NCBI GenBank assembly: GCA_030068075.1
Contig: CM057826.1
Location: 68,669,312 to 68,733,311, forward strand
DNA from: Paguma larvata
Lineage: Eukaryota; Chordata; Mammalia; Carnivora; Viverridae
Direction: 5' to 3'
Length of the DNA stretch: 64,000 nt
Part shown: positions 44,245 to 55,599 of the stretch, piece after piece
Position numbering within the stretch: the first letter of the stretch is position 1
Layout: every line of letters starts with the position of its first letter
Program-made: the position numbers and the translations under genes
The notes under the pieces: generated by a model
Told to the model about the DNA's origin: nothing
What the model saw: only the letters and a program-made list of their open reading frames with translations
Database searches by the model: none

Positions 44245-44575
44245 ATATATTTGTACACATACTATTATTTTATTTTACCAAATTGGGATCAGAGTATATG
44301 TCCCACTTTGCTGTTCACTGATTGACCAATTTTCCATGCACTAAATATGTTTTCGTTGTGACTGCAGAGCATGCCATTGTGTGTGTTTCATATTTATTTA
44401 AGGTAGCAAATATTGTTGGACATTTAGTTGTTTTCCATAGCTTTCCTTTTGTAAGTATGCTTAAGTATTTCTACAGGAAATCTTTATAGACTCCATGCTT
44501 ATTTCTTAAATGTGAATTTGTTGGATCCAAAGTTATATACATTTTTAAAGACATTGATCCTGACTTCCGAGTAGC
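44245..44575 (-). mobile_element. Old L1 (L1M-like) fragment, - strand
   Basis: Antisense L1 order: GAGCATGCCATTGTGTGTGT, TTGTTGGACATTTAGTTGTT, TTCCATAGCTTTCC, GCTTATTTCTTAAATGTGAA and TTTGTTGGATCCAAAGTTAT correspond to 'CATTGTGTGGATATACC ... GATGGACATTTGGGTTGTTTCC ... GTGGAATTGCTGGGTCATA'. Confidence 0.55.
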
Positions 44576-44764
44576 CCAACATGACAATTTAGCCTATTCT
44601 CTGATTACCAGGTACATGCTTTTTCTTCTTCTATCAATAGAGGACAGAATTTGGGGGAAAATGGCCTAAAACATAGGCCAGAATGAAAGTTAATGGGAGT
44701 GTAAAGAAATCAGGCTTTTTAGTGTCATTGGCCTACTTCTTAAAAGCTTTAATATTAAAACCTG

Positions 44765-45005
44765 TTACCGTTCATCAAGCATTCACTATGTACCAAGGAC
44801 TATGCTAAGTACTTATTATATATTATCCCATTTAAGCCTTATCTCAACTCTTTGAAGCATAATTATTCCTTTGAACAGCTGTAATATTAAGGCACGCACA
44901 GGTTAACCGACTTACTGAATGTCATACAACATAGCTTAGCCAGGATTTGAACTCAGTTATATTTGCCTGGAAGGTATATGCTCTTATCCAATATACACAT
45001 TATTC
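44765..45005 (-). mobile_element. MIR SINE, - strand
   Basis: CATTCACTATGTACCAAGGA, CTATGCTAAGTACTTATTAT, CATTTAAGCCTTATCTCAAC and AGCCAGGATTTGAACTCAG follow antisense MIR from 3' end to head. Confidence 0.75.
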
Positions 45006-45172
45006 TCTTGGCTATTGTAGAAGGCCTTAGGCAGTATAGACAAATCATAGTAGTGTAATTCAATTATATTTGTGAATGTAAAAAGGGGCAAATGAGATAC
45101 TGGGATCCTGGGGCTACCAAAAACATAGTTTCATCTAGGACAACGTAAGAGTCAATCTTCAATAACTAAAAC

Positions 45173-45389
45173 GGGGCACCTAGGTAGCTCAGTCAGCCGA
45201 GTGTCCAACTTTAGCTCAGGTCATGATGTCATGGTTTGTGAGTTCAAGCCCCATATTGGGCTTGCTGCTGTCAGTGCAGAGCCCGCTTTGGATAATCCGT
45301 CCTGCTTGCTCTTTGCCCTTCCCTCGCTTGTCCGCATGCGTGGGCTCTCTCTCTCTCTCTCTCTCAAAAATAAAAACATTAAAAAACTG
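45173..45389 (+). mobile_element. Felid SINE, + strand
   Basis: Sense copy: GGGGCACCTAGGTAGCTCAG, GTCAGTGCAGAGCCCGC, and a CTCAAAAATAAAAACATTAA tail. Possible weak TSD AATAACTAA (45161-45169) / AATTACTAA. The 65-codon frame over it is SINE sequence. Confidence 0.92.
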
Positions 45390-45398
45390 AATTACTAA

Positions 45399-46967
45399 TC
45401 TACTAATTGGATTGCTCGCTACTGACCATTATGCCTATGTTGAATGTGTAAGTTTTAAAGTCAGTGAGCAAATAACAGACAATGCACTGATGCTGCGTTT
45501 ACATTTCATTGTAAATGGAATATTTTGGAGGCCAAGAAGAGATAGTTAAGCTTGTATCTATGTTCTGCAACTCTTCGCCTAGGTGATGATTAGAATGTGT
45601 CACTTAACAAAAGGAGTGTTGGTTCCAGCTGGTATGTTAGGATTATTGGCAATGGAAATGAATTCTTATCACAGTTGGAGTCATTATTAAGGTTGCTGAT
45701 AAGTGACATTTCATGTAACTTGCTAATAAGTATATGAGAATGGGAATTCCACTATGGTTTCCTTAGCTAAGAGCTAAATATATTCTCTTTCTTTCTCCTA
45801 CATCTTTGCCCACTCTTTTGTCTCCAGTTTCACCTCTTTCCTTTAATCATGTATTAGGCTCTTTGAAAAATATCTTACGCTGCTTAGTATAAATGACAAA
45901 AACTTGAGTTTGAGTATAGTAAAGTAAATATCCAACTGTAAGCAGGCACCTCTATGAGCCTCACTTAGATCAAGCAGAACCTTGGCATGGAACAAATATT
46001 TTACCCAAAGAACATGTCATGTCTCCTTATCTACTGCTACTTGATAGGCTTTAAAAATATAAACCAGACACAGAAAATGAAAAATTGCGTGTCTTAAAAT
46101 GCTTTTGGACACAACACTCTCAGAAGATAATTTGTGTTCATTTAGTTTTAAACTTGTTAAATTGCAGCTTGAAGTGTACTATTAGTTTTGAGCATCTGCC
46201 AGTCATCAAGTGCTTAGTGGCCAATGTTTCATGAGTCTTTGAAACCTGCCTTTGAGTTCACTAATCATCTGAAATCATTTGATGGCAGCAGCCTTAGAAA
46301 GAAAAATATTTGTAAATATGAAAGAGTTTAATATGCACACTTCATCGCAGTGACTAAAGTTGTATGTGGAGAAAATATGCTATAAGGCAAATTGATCTCT
46401 CCATGTGTTCTTTGTCCTCTGGTGCTTTTATAAGTGACAAATTAGCTCGTTTGGTTTGATTCTTTAAAACTGAATTGTATATATATTGCATTCGGTTGAA
46501 AAGCTACATGCTTTGCAACTACCTTAACATTTCTAACCTAATTTTCCCTCTTGTGGTGACTATGGGTCTATGTTCTCTTAAATGTATTACCACCTTTTTA
46601 AGGTTTAGTAGAATCCATTTACCCATAAGGAGAAAGTTGGGTATGTGCTTGGGGGCTCCAATGTTCTACATGACTCTAGCAATAGGAGATGAGCGTGTTT
46701 GATCAAGTCGAGCAGCTGCTCAGCTCAGTTGCCCATAAATGCATGGGAGCTTTTCTGGGGTCGGCCTTAAGGACTGGCTCTCAAAGACAGTAAAATTTGT
46801 AAGCATCAGGTCTTTGTCTCTCTTGTTTCTTATATTTACAGTTAAGCACTATGCTTACCATTCAAAATACACTTATGAATGAATTGTAATTTCTATAAAC
46901 TTATATAAATATGATGTTATGTTTTTTATTTTTCTGATTAATTATACATGCCCTAGTGGCAGGAAGT
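45399..46967. other. unassigned AT-rich DNA
   Basis: About 1.6 kb with no recognisable gene or repeat. Confidence 0.4.
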
Positions 46968-46984
46968 CCAATTATCTTCATTTA

Positions 46985-47220
46985 TTTTTATTTATTTATT
47001 TTTTTTTAAATTTTTTTTTAATGTTTATTTATTTTTGAGAAACATAGAGGCACAGCGTGAACAGGGGAAGGGCAGAGAGAGAGGGAGACACAGAATCGGA
47101 AGCAGGCTCCAGGCTCTGAGCCGTCAGCACAGAGCCCGACGCGGGGCTCGAACTCACGGACCGCGAGATCATGACCTGAGCTGAAGTCGGTGCCCAACCG
47201 ACTGAGCCACCCAGGCGCCC
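46985..47220 (-). mobile_element. Young felid SINE with a perfect 17-bp TSD, - strand
   Basis: Antisense near-consensus copy: long T-rich tail, GGCTCCAGGCTCTGAGCCG, CCCGACGCGGGGCTCGAACT, ACCGCGAGATCATGACC and the intact head end GAGCCACCCAGGCGCCCC. CpGs are largely kept. TSD CCAATTATCTTCATTTA at 46968-46984 and 47221-47237 is perfect. One of the two youngest-looking SINEs here. Confidence 0.97.
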
Positions 47221-47237
47221 CCAATTATCTTCATTTA

Positions 47238-48229
47238 AATGGCTTACTCTGAACTTCTGATTTGTTCAAAAATTTCAGGAGCATACTTAATTGGAAGTGG
47301 ATGGGTGAAATTTTGCTTTTAAAACCAGTATGGTAAGAAAAAGAACAACTACAGAGATCACTTTTTATTTACACATAATGTGTAGAGAATGGTCCTGTAG
47401 AACAGGACAGTGGCTTCCCTCTGCTGCTGCTTGGGACACAGTGGTATCTTACTCTGGTGCCAGGATTAGAATTCCTTTTATTTCCTATGTCTAAATTCCG
47501 CCATTTGTCCCATAAGCAAAACCACAATAACAGTGTGTCTAGGTCTATAAGAATTTCATCACCAGCCACAAAAATTAGCTATTACATTGCTTGAGGAGCC
47601 CAGTTTCTAGACCCAACTTCTAATTTTCCCTGAGTAGGTTTTGCTCTTTGTATGTTTGGGGACTTTTTCTGCCAGAGAACTCCTACCAGGTCACTTCTGT
47701 CCACATCTTGGTCTCCATCCATTCTGTCACTGAGATCTGTCACTCTTCTCCCTGAAGGCTCTTTTGGGGTTGCATTTACAAATCGCCTGTCTGGCATCTC
47801 TGTTTCTACCTTGCATACCAACTCTTTCCTCATGAGGAAAAGTCTAGTATGTTCCAAGGAGAGTCACTTTTTTTTATAGTAAAAAAAGTCCAATACTTTT
47901 TAGAATTAATAAGGAGTGCATTCAATAAGAAGTCTATTTAATTTCTCCTTTTTCAGTTGCCCTGTTACAGAATGAATAGGACATTTAAGCAGGATCTTCT
48001 GGGAAGTTATCTCTTTGTAAAGTTGTACTACAAATTTCAGAATACAATAGGGCACATACATTCTAAAGAGGCATATTTGGGAAGTGCTCCATTTTCTCAT
48101 ACCAAATCTCATCCTTTCTTTAAGATCTGTATCCAGTCATCTCTTCTGTGTCCCTGTGATGTTAATAACATCATCTTCCCTTGGTTATAATTTTCTCCAT
48201 TCTCTCAAGTACTCCATGCCTCTCCATTT
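47238..48229. other. unassigned DNA
   Basis: Overlapping frames of 91 codons (-, 47582-47857) and 75 codons (+, 47652-47879) lie in a moderately GC-rich patch. No domain was recognised; the mirrored frames suggest chance. Confidence 0.35.
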
Positions 48230-48405
48230 GGCCCCGAACATGAGCAGTCTCATATTTAGAGCTGTCCTCTTCTGCGTACTTCCTATGTCTACAACAGGAT
48301 ATTTTAAGATCCTGAGAGCAGGGGCTTCCTTTTGCTACTTATCTGCTTGTGTTCTTTTTACCATTTCTCAGACCCCAGGAAGTACTGAATATGTGTTTGT
48401 TAATA
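48230..48405 (+). mobile_element. L2 3'-end fragment, + strand
   Basis: AGATCCTGAGAGCAGGGGCT, CTCAGACCCCAGGAAGTACT and GAATATGTGTTTGTTAAT follow the L2 terminus ('CCTGAGGGCAGGG ... GTGCCTGGCACATAGTAGG ... AATATTTGTTGAAT') with decay. Confidence 0.45.
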
Positions 48406-50084
48406 GTGACTTTGCCAGCACTGTCTGTGCATTTAGTCTGGAAGAGAGACTTCCTGAGCTGCAGTCCTTAAAAGCCTGCAGGAGGATTCAAAGATAGCTG
48501 CTCCAGGATTGATGGGGGCTTGAGAAAACCTTTTCCTCATCTGGAAACCATCTCTTTCTTTCAGGGATGCCGATGAGCCCCTTTAGCTTTGTTTATTTTG
48601 TAGCCTGAATGGCACTCATACATAGCAGAAATTTAGTTAGTGGGTGACTGAAATGGCTATACATACATATGGTCTGTTGATGAAGAGCATTAGCATTGTC
48701 TGGGAGCATATCAGGAAAGGAAACTTGTGGACCCCAACACTAGACCTGTTCCATCAGCCTCTGAACCTTAGCAAGATCCTATGTACTTTCCATGTACTCT
48801 AAAGTTGGAGAAGCAGCGCTCTAAACATTCTGCGCATTTCGGCCACTTAGACATAGTTATTGGCCCTCCTTTATGCCTGATATTTGGAGATTGATTCATA
48901 AGCATTCTATCTTCAAGAGAAGTGCTTTCTACATGTCGTTCATACACAGCATGTTCATTTTTCTAAGGATTCATCAGGATAAAAGGAGAAAAATGAAATG
49001 CAAGATAGCTCAAATAATATTAAAGAAAATTATTGCTGCTTGTACTGTGTTTCATTCCAGAATTCAATATGTTACTCAAAAGGTCAAATAATATATCTAA
49101 TACATTCCCTAAGGTTCTGAGGAATGATAATGAAACTGTCCAAAAACCAATTCGAATACTATGTGCTGCCATTTAATCAAAGAAACTTAGATAAGGTAAC
49201 ACTTTGTGTAATGAGTAGGCAAAACATTACATATTAAAAATTCATTATCTGCTCAAATTAGCCAAATGTCTTCATTCATGCTTTTTAGCATCAATTTAAC
49301 TTTTTTATTTCTATAACAATTTCTTCCAGAAAGGTGAAGTTGGAGTTTCTTATTATCTTAAGGGGAAGTGATGTTGATGTTTTTGTCCAAAGAATCTTCC
49401 TTATGGTATGGCTCACAAAGAAGTAACATTATTCAATCCCATTCAGAAAAACTTTCCCTAAAACATTTATTACAGAGTAATAATTATAGTAGGAATTTGA
49501 ACTTATACTTAATATAAAAATTAATCATGAAATACCATCATAATCTCAAATAATATTTAAACTTCTTACTACAGTACAAGTTAAACCTATGACACTTGCT
49601 GTCTGGAAGATTGTACCTAAGTAAACAATTTTTGTGGATATATAAACTGAAAGACTTGTGTGTCTTAAAATATTGCTACTTCCTCTTCCTGAAAAAACAA
49701 TACCATTTGGAGTGAATTGGTTTGGGTTAGAATGTGTAGATCAAAAACGATGTTTAAAAGTAGACGTCATTCCTAAAAGATTTTACTTTATTTTCAGTAA
49801 ATGAAGCTGAAAATCAACTTCCAAACAACTGTTTGGTTGTCATCTGATGTAGATTTACTACTGTGAAATTTGGATAAATTCCTAGTCTTGGTGGCCAGAT
49901 AATTTCATAGCTATTGATGTATCATTATCTAATTTCCCAATGAAGTGGCAGATTATGAATATGAATTTTATGTGGTTGCTTAATTAACAGTTGGGAAAAA
50001 TTTGTAGTAGTGAATCTTGACACTGCAATAATCTGGCCATTTAAAAAATTCATTTATTCATTCAATAATGTGTTCATACCAATA
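48406..50084. other. unassigned AT-rich DNA
   Basis: No recognisable gene or repeat in 1.7 kb. Confidence 0.4.
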
Positions 50085-50330
50085 CCAGGCACTGCTATAA
50101 TTATAAACTATTGGGTCAAATTGTGATATCTACTTTTTTTGAAGGCATATGTGATATATAACCTCAATTGCTCTCCAGAAATGTTATTTCAAGAAACTCT
50201 CCTACCATCAGAATATGAGGGACCCTGATTCTTAGTATTATCAACAGTTTGGATTTGAAAAGTAAAACACTCTGATTCATTGTTTATATTACAATTAAGT
50301 ATTTTTATATTGTCTTTGCTATTCAAATTC
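50085..50330 (-). mobile_element. Old L1 fragment, - strand
   Basis: TCAATTGCTCTCCAGAAATG, CTCCTACCATCAGAATATGA and CAACAGTTTGGATTTGAAAA follow the antisense L1M order ('AATTGCTCTCCAAAG ... CTCCCACCAGCAGTGTATGAG ... CACTTGGTATTGTC'). Confidence 0.5.
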
Positions 50331-52714
50331 CTCTTTTGTGCAGTAACAGTTCTTTTCCTTTGCCATTATTTGAGTAATGTTGTACATTACTATAATAATT
50401 ATTTTTCATTTATTAGTATTGCTTTCCCTAATTTGTAATATTTCTATAATTTACTTTTAATTTGTTGTAATAGTAATAATAAAAAATTTAACATTCATAT
50501 ATTTTAATGTATACAATAAAATAAATATTAATTTATTCCACCAATGTTTTTGTTTCTTGTTTTTTCACCCTGTAATAAAGAGAGAATGCTGCAGGCTGTT
50601 TATTTGTTTCAGAGAGCATCTGAATGCTGTTTACTCAATCAAATTCTTTTTTTCTATCTTTAACTGAAAGTCAGACAAATATACCTAGCTTTAATAACCA
50701 ATTGTTAGATGGCATTTTTTTCCATTGCAACTGCTGACTTGAGGGGACACATTCTTTTCCCTTCTGCCTGACTCTCTACCCCATGGATTGTGTGAAAACC
50801 ATCCTCTGTCTGTAACTGTAAGAATTATTTACAAAACTCTCCTGAGTTGAGTGAACACAGGGCTGGATCTTTCGTATCTATTCTTCTTTAATGTTATATG
50901 TGATGATTTCAGTCCCTGATCAAGTGTGTAAAGGAGGTAGACGAGTCTTATTCTTATTTACTTTACCACAGTAAAAATAGCGTCTATGCTGTTGATGGAC
51001 ATTGGCAATTTTTATGGTTTATTCAGATCCCGGTTTTCTGAGACAACTGGGACAGCATTAAAATGTCCTATATTTTCCTTAAGGCTGGCAGATATTTAGC
51101 AAGTAATTTAACAAATAATATTCACTCTGATAGTGTTATGTTTTGTGAAGGAGAAACAGTGATATTATGAGAGTATTGAATAGTGGGATTGATTCTGAGC
51201 TTTAACTCCCATGATTGCTTAGCATATTGGTTTTTAATCTCTAATATTATGCAATATGGCTTTATGAACATGTAGGAGGTGTAGATAGACATCTTTATTT
51301 AGTATAATTATTATAATGATTCATATATATGGAAGCTTTGTTAGAACTGAGATTTAAATATATTTGATTCCAATTAATTATTCTCATCTTTCCTCATCAT
51401 CTGTGTAAAGTACTGTGCTCCCAAGATATCCCTAAGGATTTGTTTTAATGAAACCAATAGTAGAAAAGGAAAGAAATCAGAGCCTACTAAAACTGATGTT
51501 GAGAAGAGAATGTAGAGTCTTAAAAACTATTGACACAACTCATGTGAATCAAAACTGGAAATTTTAGTTGGTATTTAAGGTAGCTAGAATTACAATAGCA
51601 TTTTTATGATCGTGTTCACCTTGATCACATATAAATCATATATTTTTACCTTTCTATTCTTATTAATAATTTGTTAGTATTTTAAGCATTAAATACTTGA
51701 GAGTCATTGCTTCCCACGTTTTATATTTTAAGGTGTTGATATTAACTTTATTTATGTCCTGTCCCCATACATGACCAATATTAAGTTTGTAGTGTTTTGG
51801 GAAACAAATTGCCCTATTAGTTGAACACGAGTATAAAATATTACGAAACTTTTCCTGCTAAACATAAGGATATTTTTTTTTGCTAGCCCCTAGCTCTTTG
51901 CTTCAACAAAAATAGTAAAAATTCAATAAATATTATTAGTAAGTAACTAAACATATTTTCATTTCTTTCCATTCCAGTTTAAAAGATATACCAATAAATA
52001 TAGGCTAATGTGAATCCAATGGGCATTTAATGTTTTGATTATAGGAAAAAATATGATGCAACACTTTAAAAGTGTTATTTGCTAAATTGATTCAAATTTA
52101 GAGTAGATGTGAGAATAGTCATATGGATTCAAAACTATTTCCAAGACCATAAATAACGCATAAGAATAAAGTGGCAATTGAAGCAAAAATGTGGGAGGTG
52201 TTTGAGGGGGGTGCAACAAAATGTGGTGTTAGGTCTGATCATTTTTAACATTTATCATTTATTAATGATTTGGAGAGAATCTGAGAATAGCACATTGAAG
52301 AACTTTACAGGCTGTGCTAAACTGGGAGGTGTTGCAAGCAACAGAAACTAAGAAATATAATTGACCTAACAAAGACATAATAAATATGAAAAAAATGTAT
52401 TATTATCGCTATAAAATGTATATGCTGAAAATAATTTTAAAAATACTGTATTATACAAAAATGCTAAAAAGTGATCAATGAATTATTGTGAGACAGATGG
52501 TGTTTGGTATTTCTAAGATGAGGACTCAGTGTTTTTCATTGTGACTCGCCCCTGCACCACCGTCTGTCTTCCTTGCCATCTACAAAGCACGGATGCTAGC
52601 TCAAACTGCCCTATTATCCTCTATTTGACTACATTTTTCCTAACAACCCACTAATCACAAAGAAGAGATGATTAACACGTCAAAAATATTTGCTTTTAGG
52701 CATCTATAGCACAC
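50331..52714. other. unassigned AT-rich DNA
   Basis: About 2.4 kb, strongly AT-rich, with no recognisable gene or repeat. It may include more of the old L1. Confidence 0.4.
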
Positions 52715-52900
52715 GCACAACTCTAGAGTCAGACTGTATATTTGATTTATGGCTTCACTACTAGTTATGTAGTCTGAGCTAGGTTTTTTAATGTCTCTGT
52801 GCCTCAGTTTCCTCACATGAACAATGTCTAATGCTGTGAAAATACATGAAGTGACAGAAATACTACACGTATTAGCTACTAATACAGCTATTACTAATTT
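52715..52900 (+). mobile_element. MIR SINE, + strand
   Basis: TCTAGAGTCAGACTGTATAT, GGCTTCACTACTAGTTATGT and CTCTGTGCCTCAGTTTCCTC are textbook MIR core phrases in order. Confidence 0.8.
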
Positions 52901-54559
52901 CGTCATTACTTTGTGTATGCCTTACAGAGATTGACCAAACATGATTTGTCGAGTTCATGTCTAAAGAGAAACGATGTGACAGATACTGATTTCTCTGGCT
53001 TTGAAATCCCCTTAAGTGTGAGGTTCTCCTGGGCACAAGACTTCTTCGGTGATGTATTAAATTATATGCACACTGGTACCCTCTGGTTGAATTAAAATTC
53101 TTTTTAGGATTGTGATATTTTAAACACCTAGTTCTTGTTTTCAATTAGGTAAAAACTATTATCGAAGTGGGTATTGGGTCATGCTATCAGGCTAAGTGTC
53201 AGAAAGTTTATTTCAAACCTCGACCTGGCAAAGCATAATTTAATGTGTCATCAGGCAGGCAGGCAGGCAGATGCCCTGACACCATGGGTGTTAGATTGGG
53301 AGGAGAGGCAGTATTTTTTCCTGATGAGCATGAAAAGGGAAAAACGAAAAAAAATGAATGACTTGCTCTATTTAGTTGTCATTGACCATAACGTAGCTAA
53401 GTGAAACTATGGAGTAAAATCACAACTAAGTAAAAAAGAATATACCTTTTTCTGGTAGAGATGCATTCTGTCAGATAACAGCAAGAAAAAAAAATGATGA
53501 AGATGAATCAAATCTCCTATCAGTCATGTAGATATCAATGCTCATTCTGTTATCGTAAACAGAAGTAAAAGCTTCCACGGAGTGACTAAAATAATGCCAG
53601 TGGAAGGAAAGGTAATATTTCTTCTTCTCTGATACTAATGAGAAAAATTCCATTCATTTGGCCATCTAGGACCCAAATGATACAAATAAACAAGCCTAGA
53701 GATGCGCCGCTGAAGCTGATTAAAGAAATAGATGACAGATTTGTATCTAACTTTGTAAGCAACGAGGAATAAAGAACGTGAAAATAGGCTAGACTGTCTA
53801 CCTGACACTGGTATTGTAGCTGAATCATTTAGCTGAAGGTTGAAGGTAACACCAGAAATAATACAAACGTGGCCTGATTATCAAGAACAGCTTGAACTGT
53901 AAGAATTGTTTGGTGCTGGAAATCTTAAGGGAATGGGAACAGATTTAAGTTATGGACTAGTTAAAAGTAGAAGAATCCTCCCCCTCGGCCCAAACAGAAC
54001 ACAAATCAAATAATAACTGAAACCAAGACCCCAATCTCTCTTTCTCTCACCCTTTCTTCCTCCTTTCCTGTCTCCTTCTTTCTTCTCTCTCTTTCTCTTT
54101 CAGCTCTATCCAATCTCTCCATTTGTCTCTCCTTACACCCCTTGGTGGTGGGGGAGGGTATAGAGGAGTTGTAACACCGTGAAGTTGGAAAAATGGATGA
54201 CCTTTCACATTTTAGGCTTACATTGATTGTAATTCAACAAAAAAGAGGTGAAAAGACAAAATAGGAGATTAGGTGCCTGGCCCAATCTGGTGTGGCAGAA
54301 ATTTGAGTTTTCTTTCACTGTTTTTTAATGTTATTCTGAAGATGGTAACTCACCCTTCAAAAAACTTAAGAGGAATTGATGCTTATGTAAGTCCTATAAA
54401 ATCATAGGAATTATGACGAAAAAAGAAAAATATTCAATATTTCATTCTAGCCTACTTGTCCTCAAAAATACTTTCAGAATAGTATCCTATGTTACCAAAT
54501 TATTACTTTATAATACTATAATTTATATATATGTATAACTGTAACTAAAATTATATATT
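52901..54559. other. unassigned DNA with (GGCA)n and a CT-rich patch
   Basis: Includes GGCA units at 53253-53270 and a pyrimidine-rich run at about 54030-54135. The 60-90-codon frames have no domain. Confidence 0.4.
53253..53270. repeat. (GGCA)n short tandem repeat
   Basis: Four and a half units of AGGC. Confidence 0.85.
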
Positions 54560-54585
54560 TATATAACTATATATATATATATATT
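54560..54585. repeat. (AT)n short tandem repeat
   Basis: Alternating AT run in a wider A/T-only stretch (54515-54585). Confidence 0.85.
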
Positions 54586-54587
54586 AG

Positions 54588-54900
54588 GCTAGGTTGCTAA
54601 AGACTAGATTTTCCAGCCTTCCGGTTAGGTGTAACCATATAATTATAATCTGGTCTTCCCTCTATTCTTCTCCTGCTAATTGCAATGAGGTCATGATGGT
54701 GAGAGCAGGTGCAACCATATTGCACCATGAGTTGGAAACCATATTTTGAAGACCATAGAGCAACAAGACAGAAGGCAGCTGGTTCTTTTGCTTGTTTGTG
54801 GAAGAGAACTGACATACACCATCTGTATCAGAGAGAAAAATAAACTTTTACGTTTTTATTTTGTCATTTCATTTGTATTAGCCAAAATGACACGTAACAA
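54588..54900 (+). mobile_element. possible LTR-type repeat, + strand
   Basis: AGACTAGATTTTCCAGCCTT near the start, GGTGCAACCATATTGCACCA in the middle and CAGAGAGAAAAATAAACTTT near the end suggest an old LTR of the type that finishes '...GAAATAAACTTTTATCTTG'. Family and ends are unsure. Confidence 0.35.
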
Positions 54901-55321
54901 ATACACTTCTCCAAAATACAATAAAATGGGGCTTAGCTCCTGTAACTTCAATCTTGAATCAGTTCAACTATCTACATTCATGGCACCAAAACGTGGAGGA
55001 AATCATGTAATTATGGAGACTTGACAAGCAGATCTCTGTGGTTCCCTGCCTCGACTGAGTTTTTTGGGCAGTTGTACCACATGTCAATATCTTTACATGT
55101 TCCTGGGTCTCCTTTCCATTTCACTCAGGAGTATTTCAAGGTATTATCACCCTGCTCAAGCCATTTACATCAGTGCCTCATCCCCCAACAGTAAGAATTG
55201 AGCACGTCATGATAAATCCCTCCATTGCCCACTCCTCTTCCCTAACCTAGGTAAATCTGCATTCATTCAAACTGTTTTTCTTCTAGATATTGAGGAAGAA
55301 GTGACCCCCTTTCCATATTCT
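54901..55321. other. unassigned DNA
   Basis: No recognisable feature. Confidence 0.35.
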
Positions 55322-55548
55322 TTTTCTCTTAAGTTTATTTATTTTGTGTGTGAGAGAGAGAGAGAGAGAGAGCGTGCAAACATGAGTGGGGTAGAGGTAG
55401 AGAGAGAGGGAGAGAGAATTCCAACCAGGCTCTGCACTGACACAGCACAGAGCCCAATGTGGGGCTCTAACTCACAAACTGTAAGATCATGACCTAAGCT
55501 GAAATCAAGAGTTGGACACTTAACCGACTGAGCCACTCAGGCTCTCCT
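55322..55548 (-). mobile_element. Felid SINE, - strand
   Basis: Antisense copy: TTAAGTTTATTTATTTTGTG, a (GA)n run (55350-55371), and decayed head GAGCCACTCAGGCTCTCCT. No clear TSD. The short frames over it on both strands are SINE sequence. Confidence 0.92.
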
Positions 55549-55599
55549 CCATTTCCAAACTCTTGTTCACTGTTTCCTTCAGGACCTGACTTAATCATG

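Noticed and set aside
47582..47879. Mirrored frames of 91 and 75 codons as a gene
   Set aside because: No recognised domain, overlapping frames on opposite strands, and no splice or promoter evidence.
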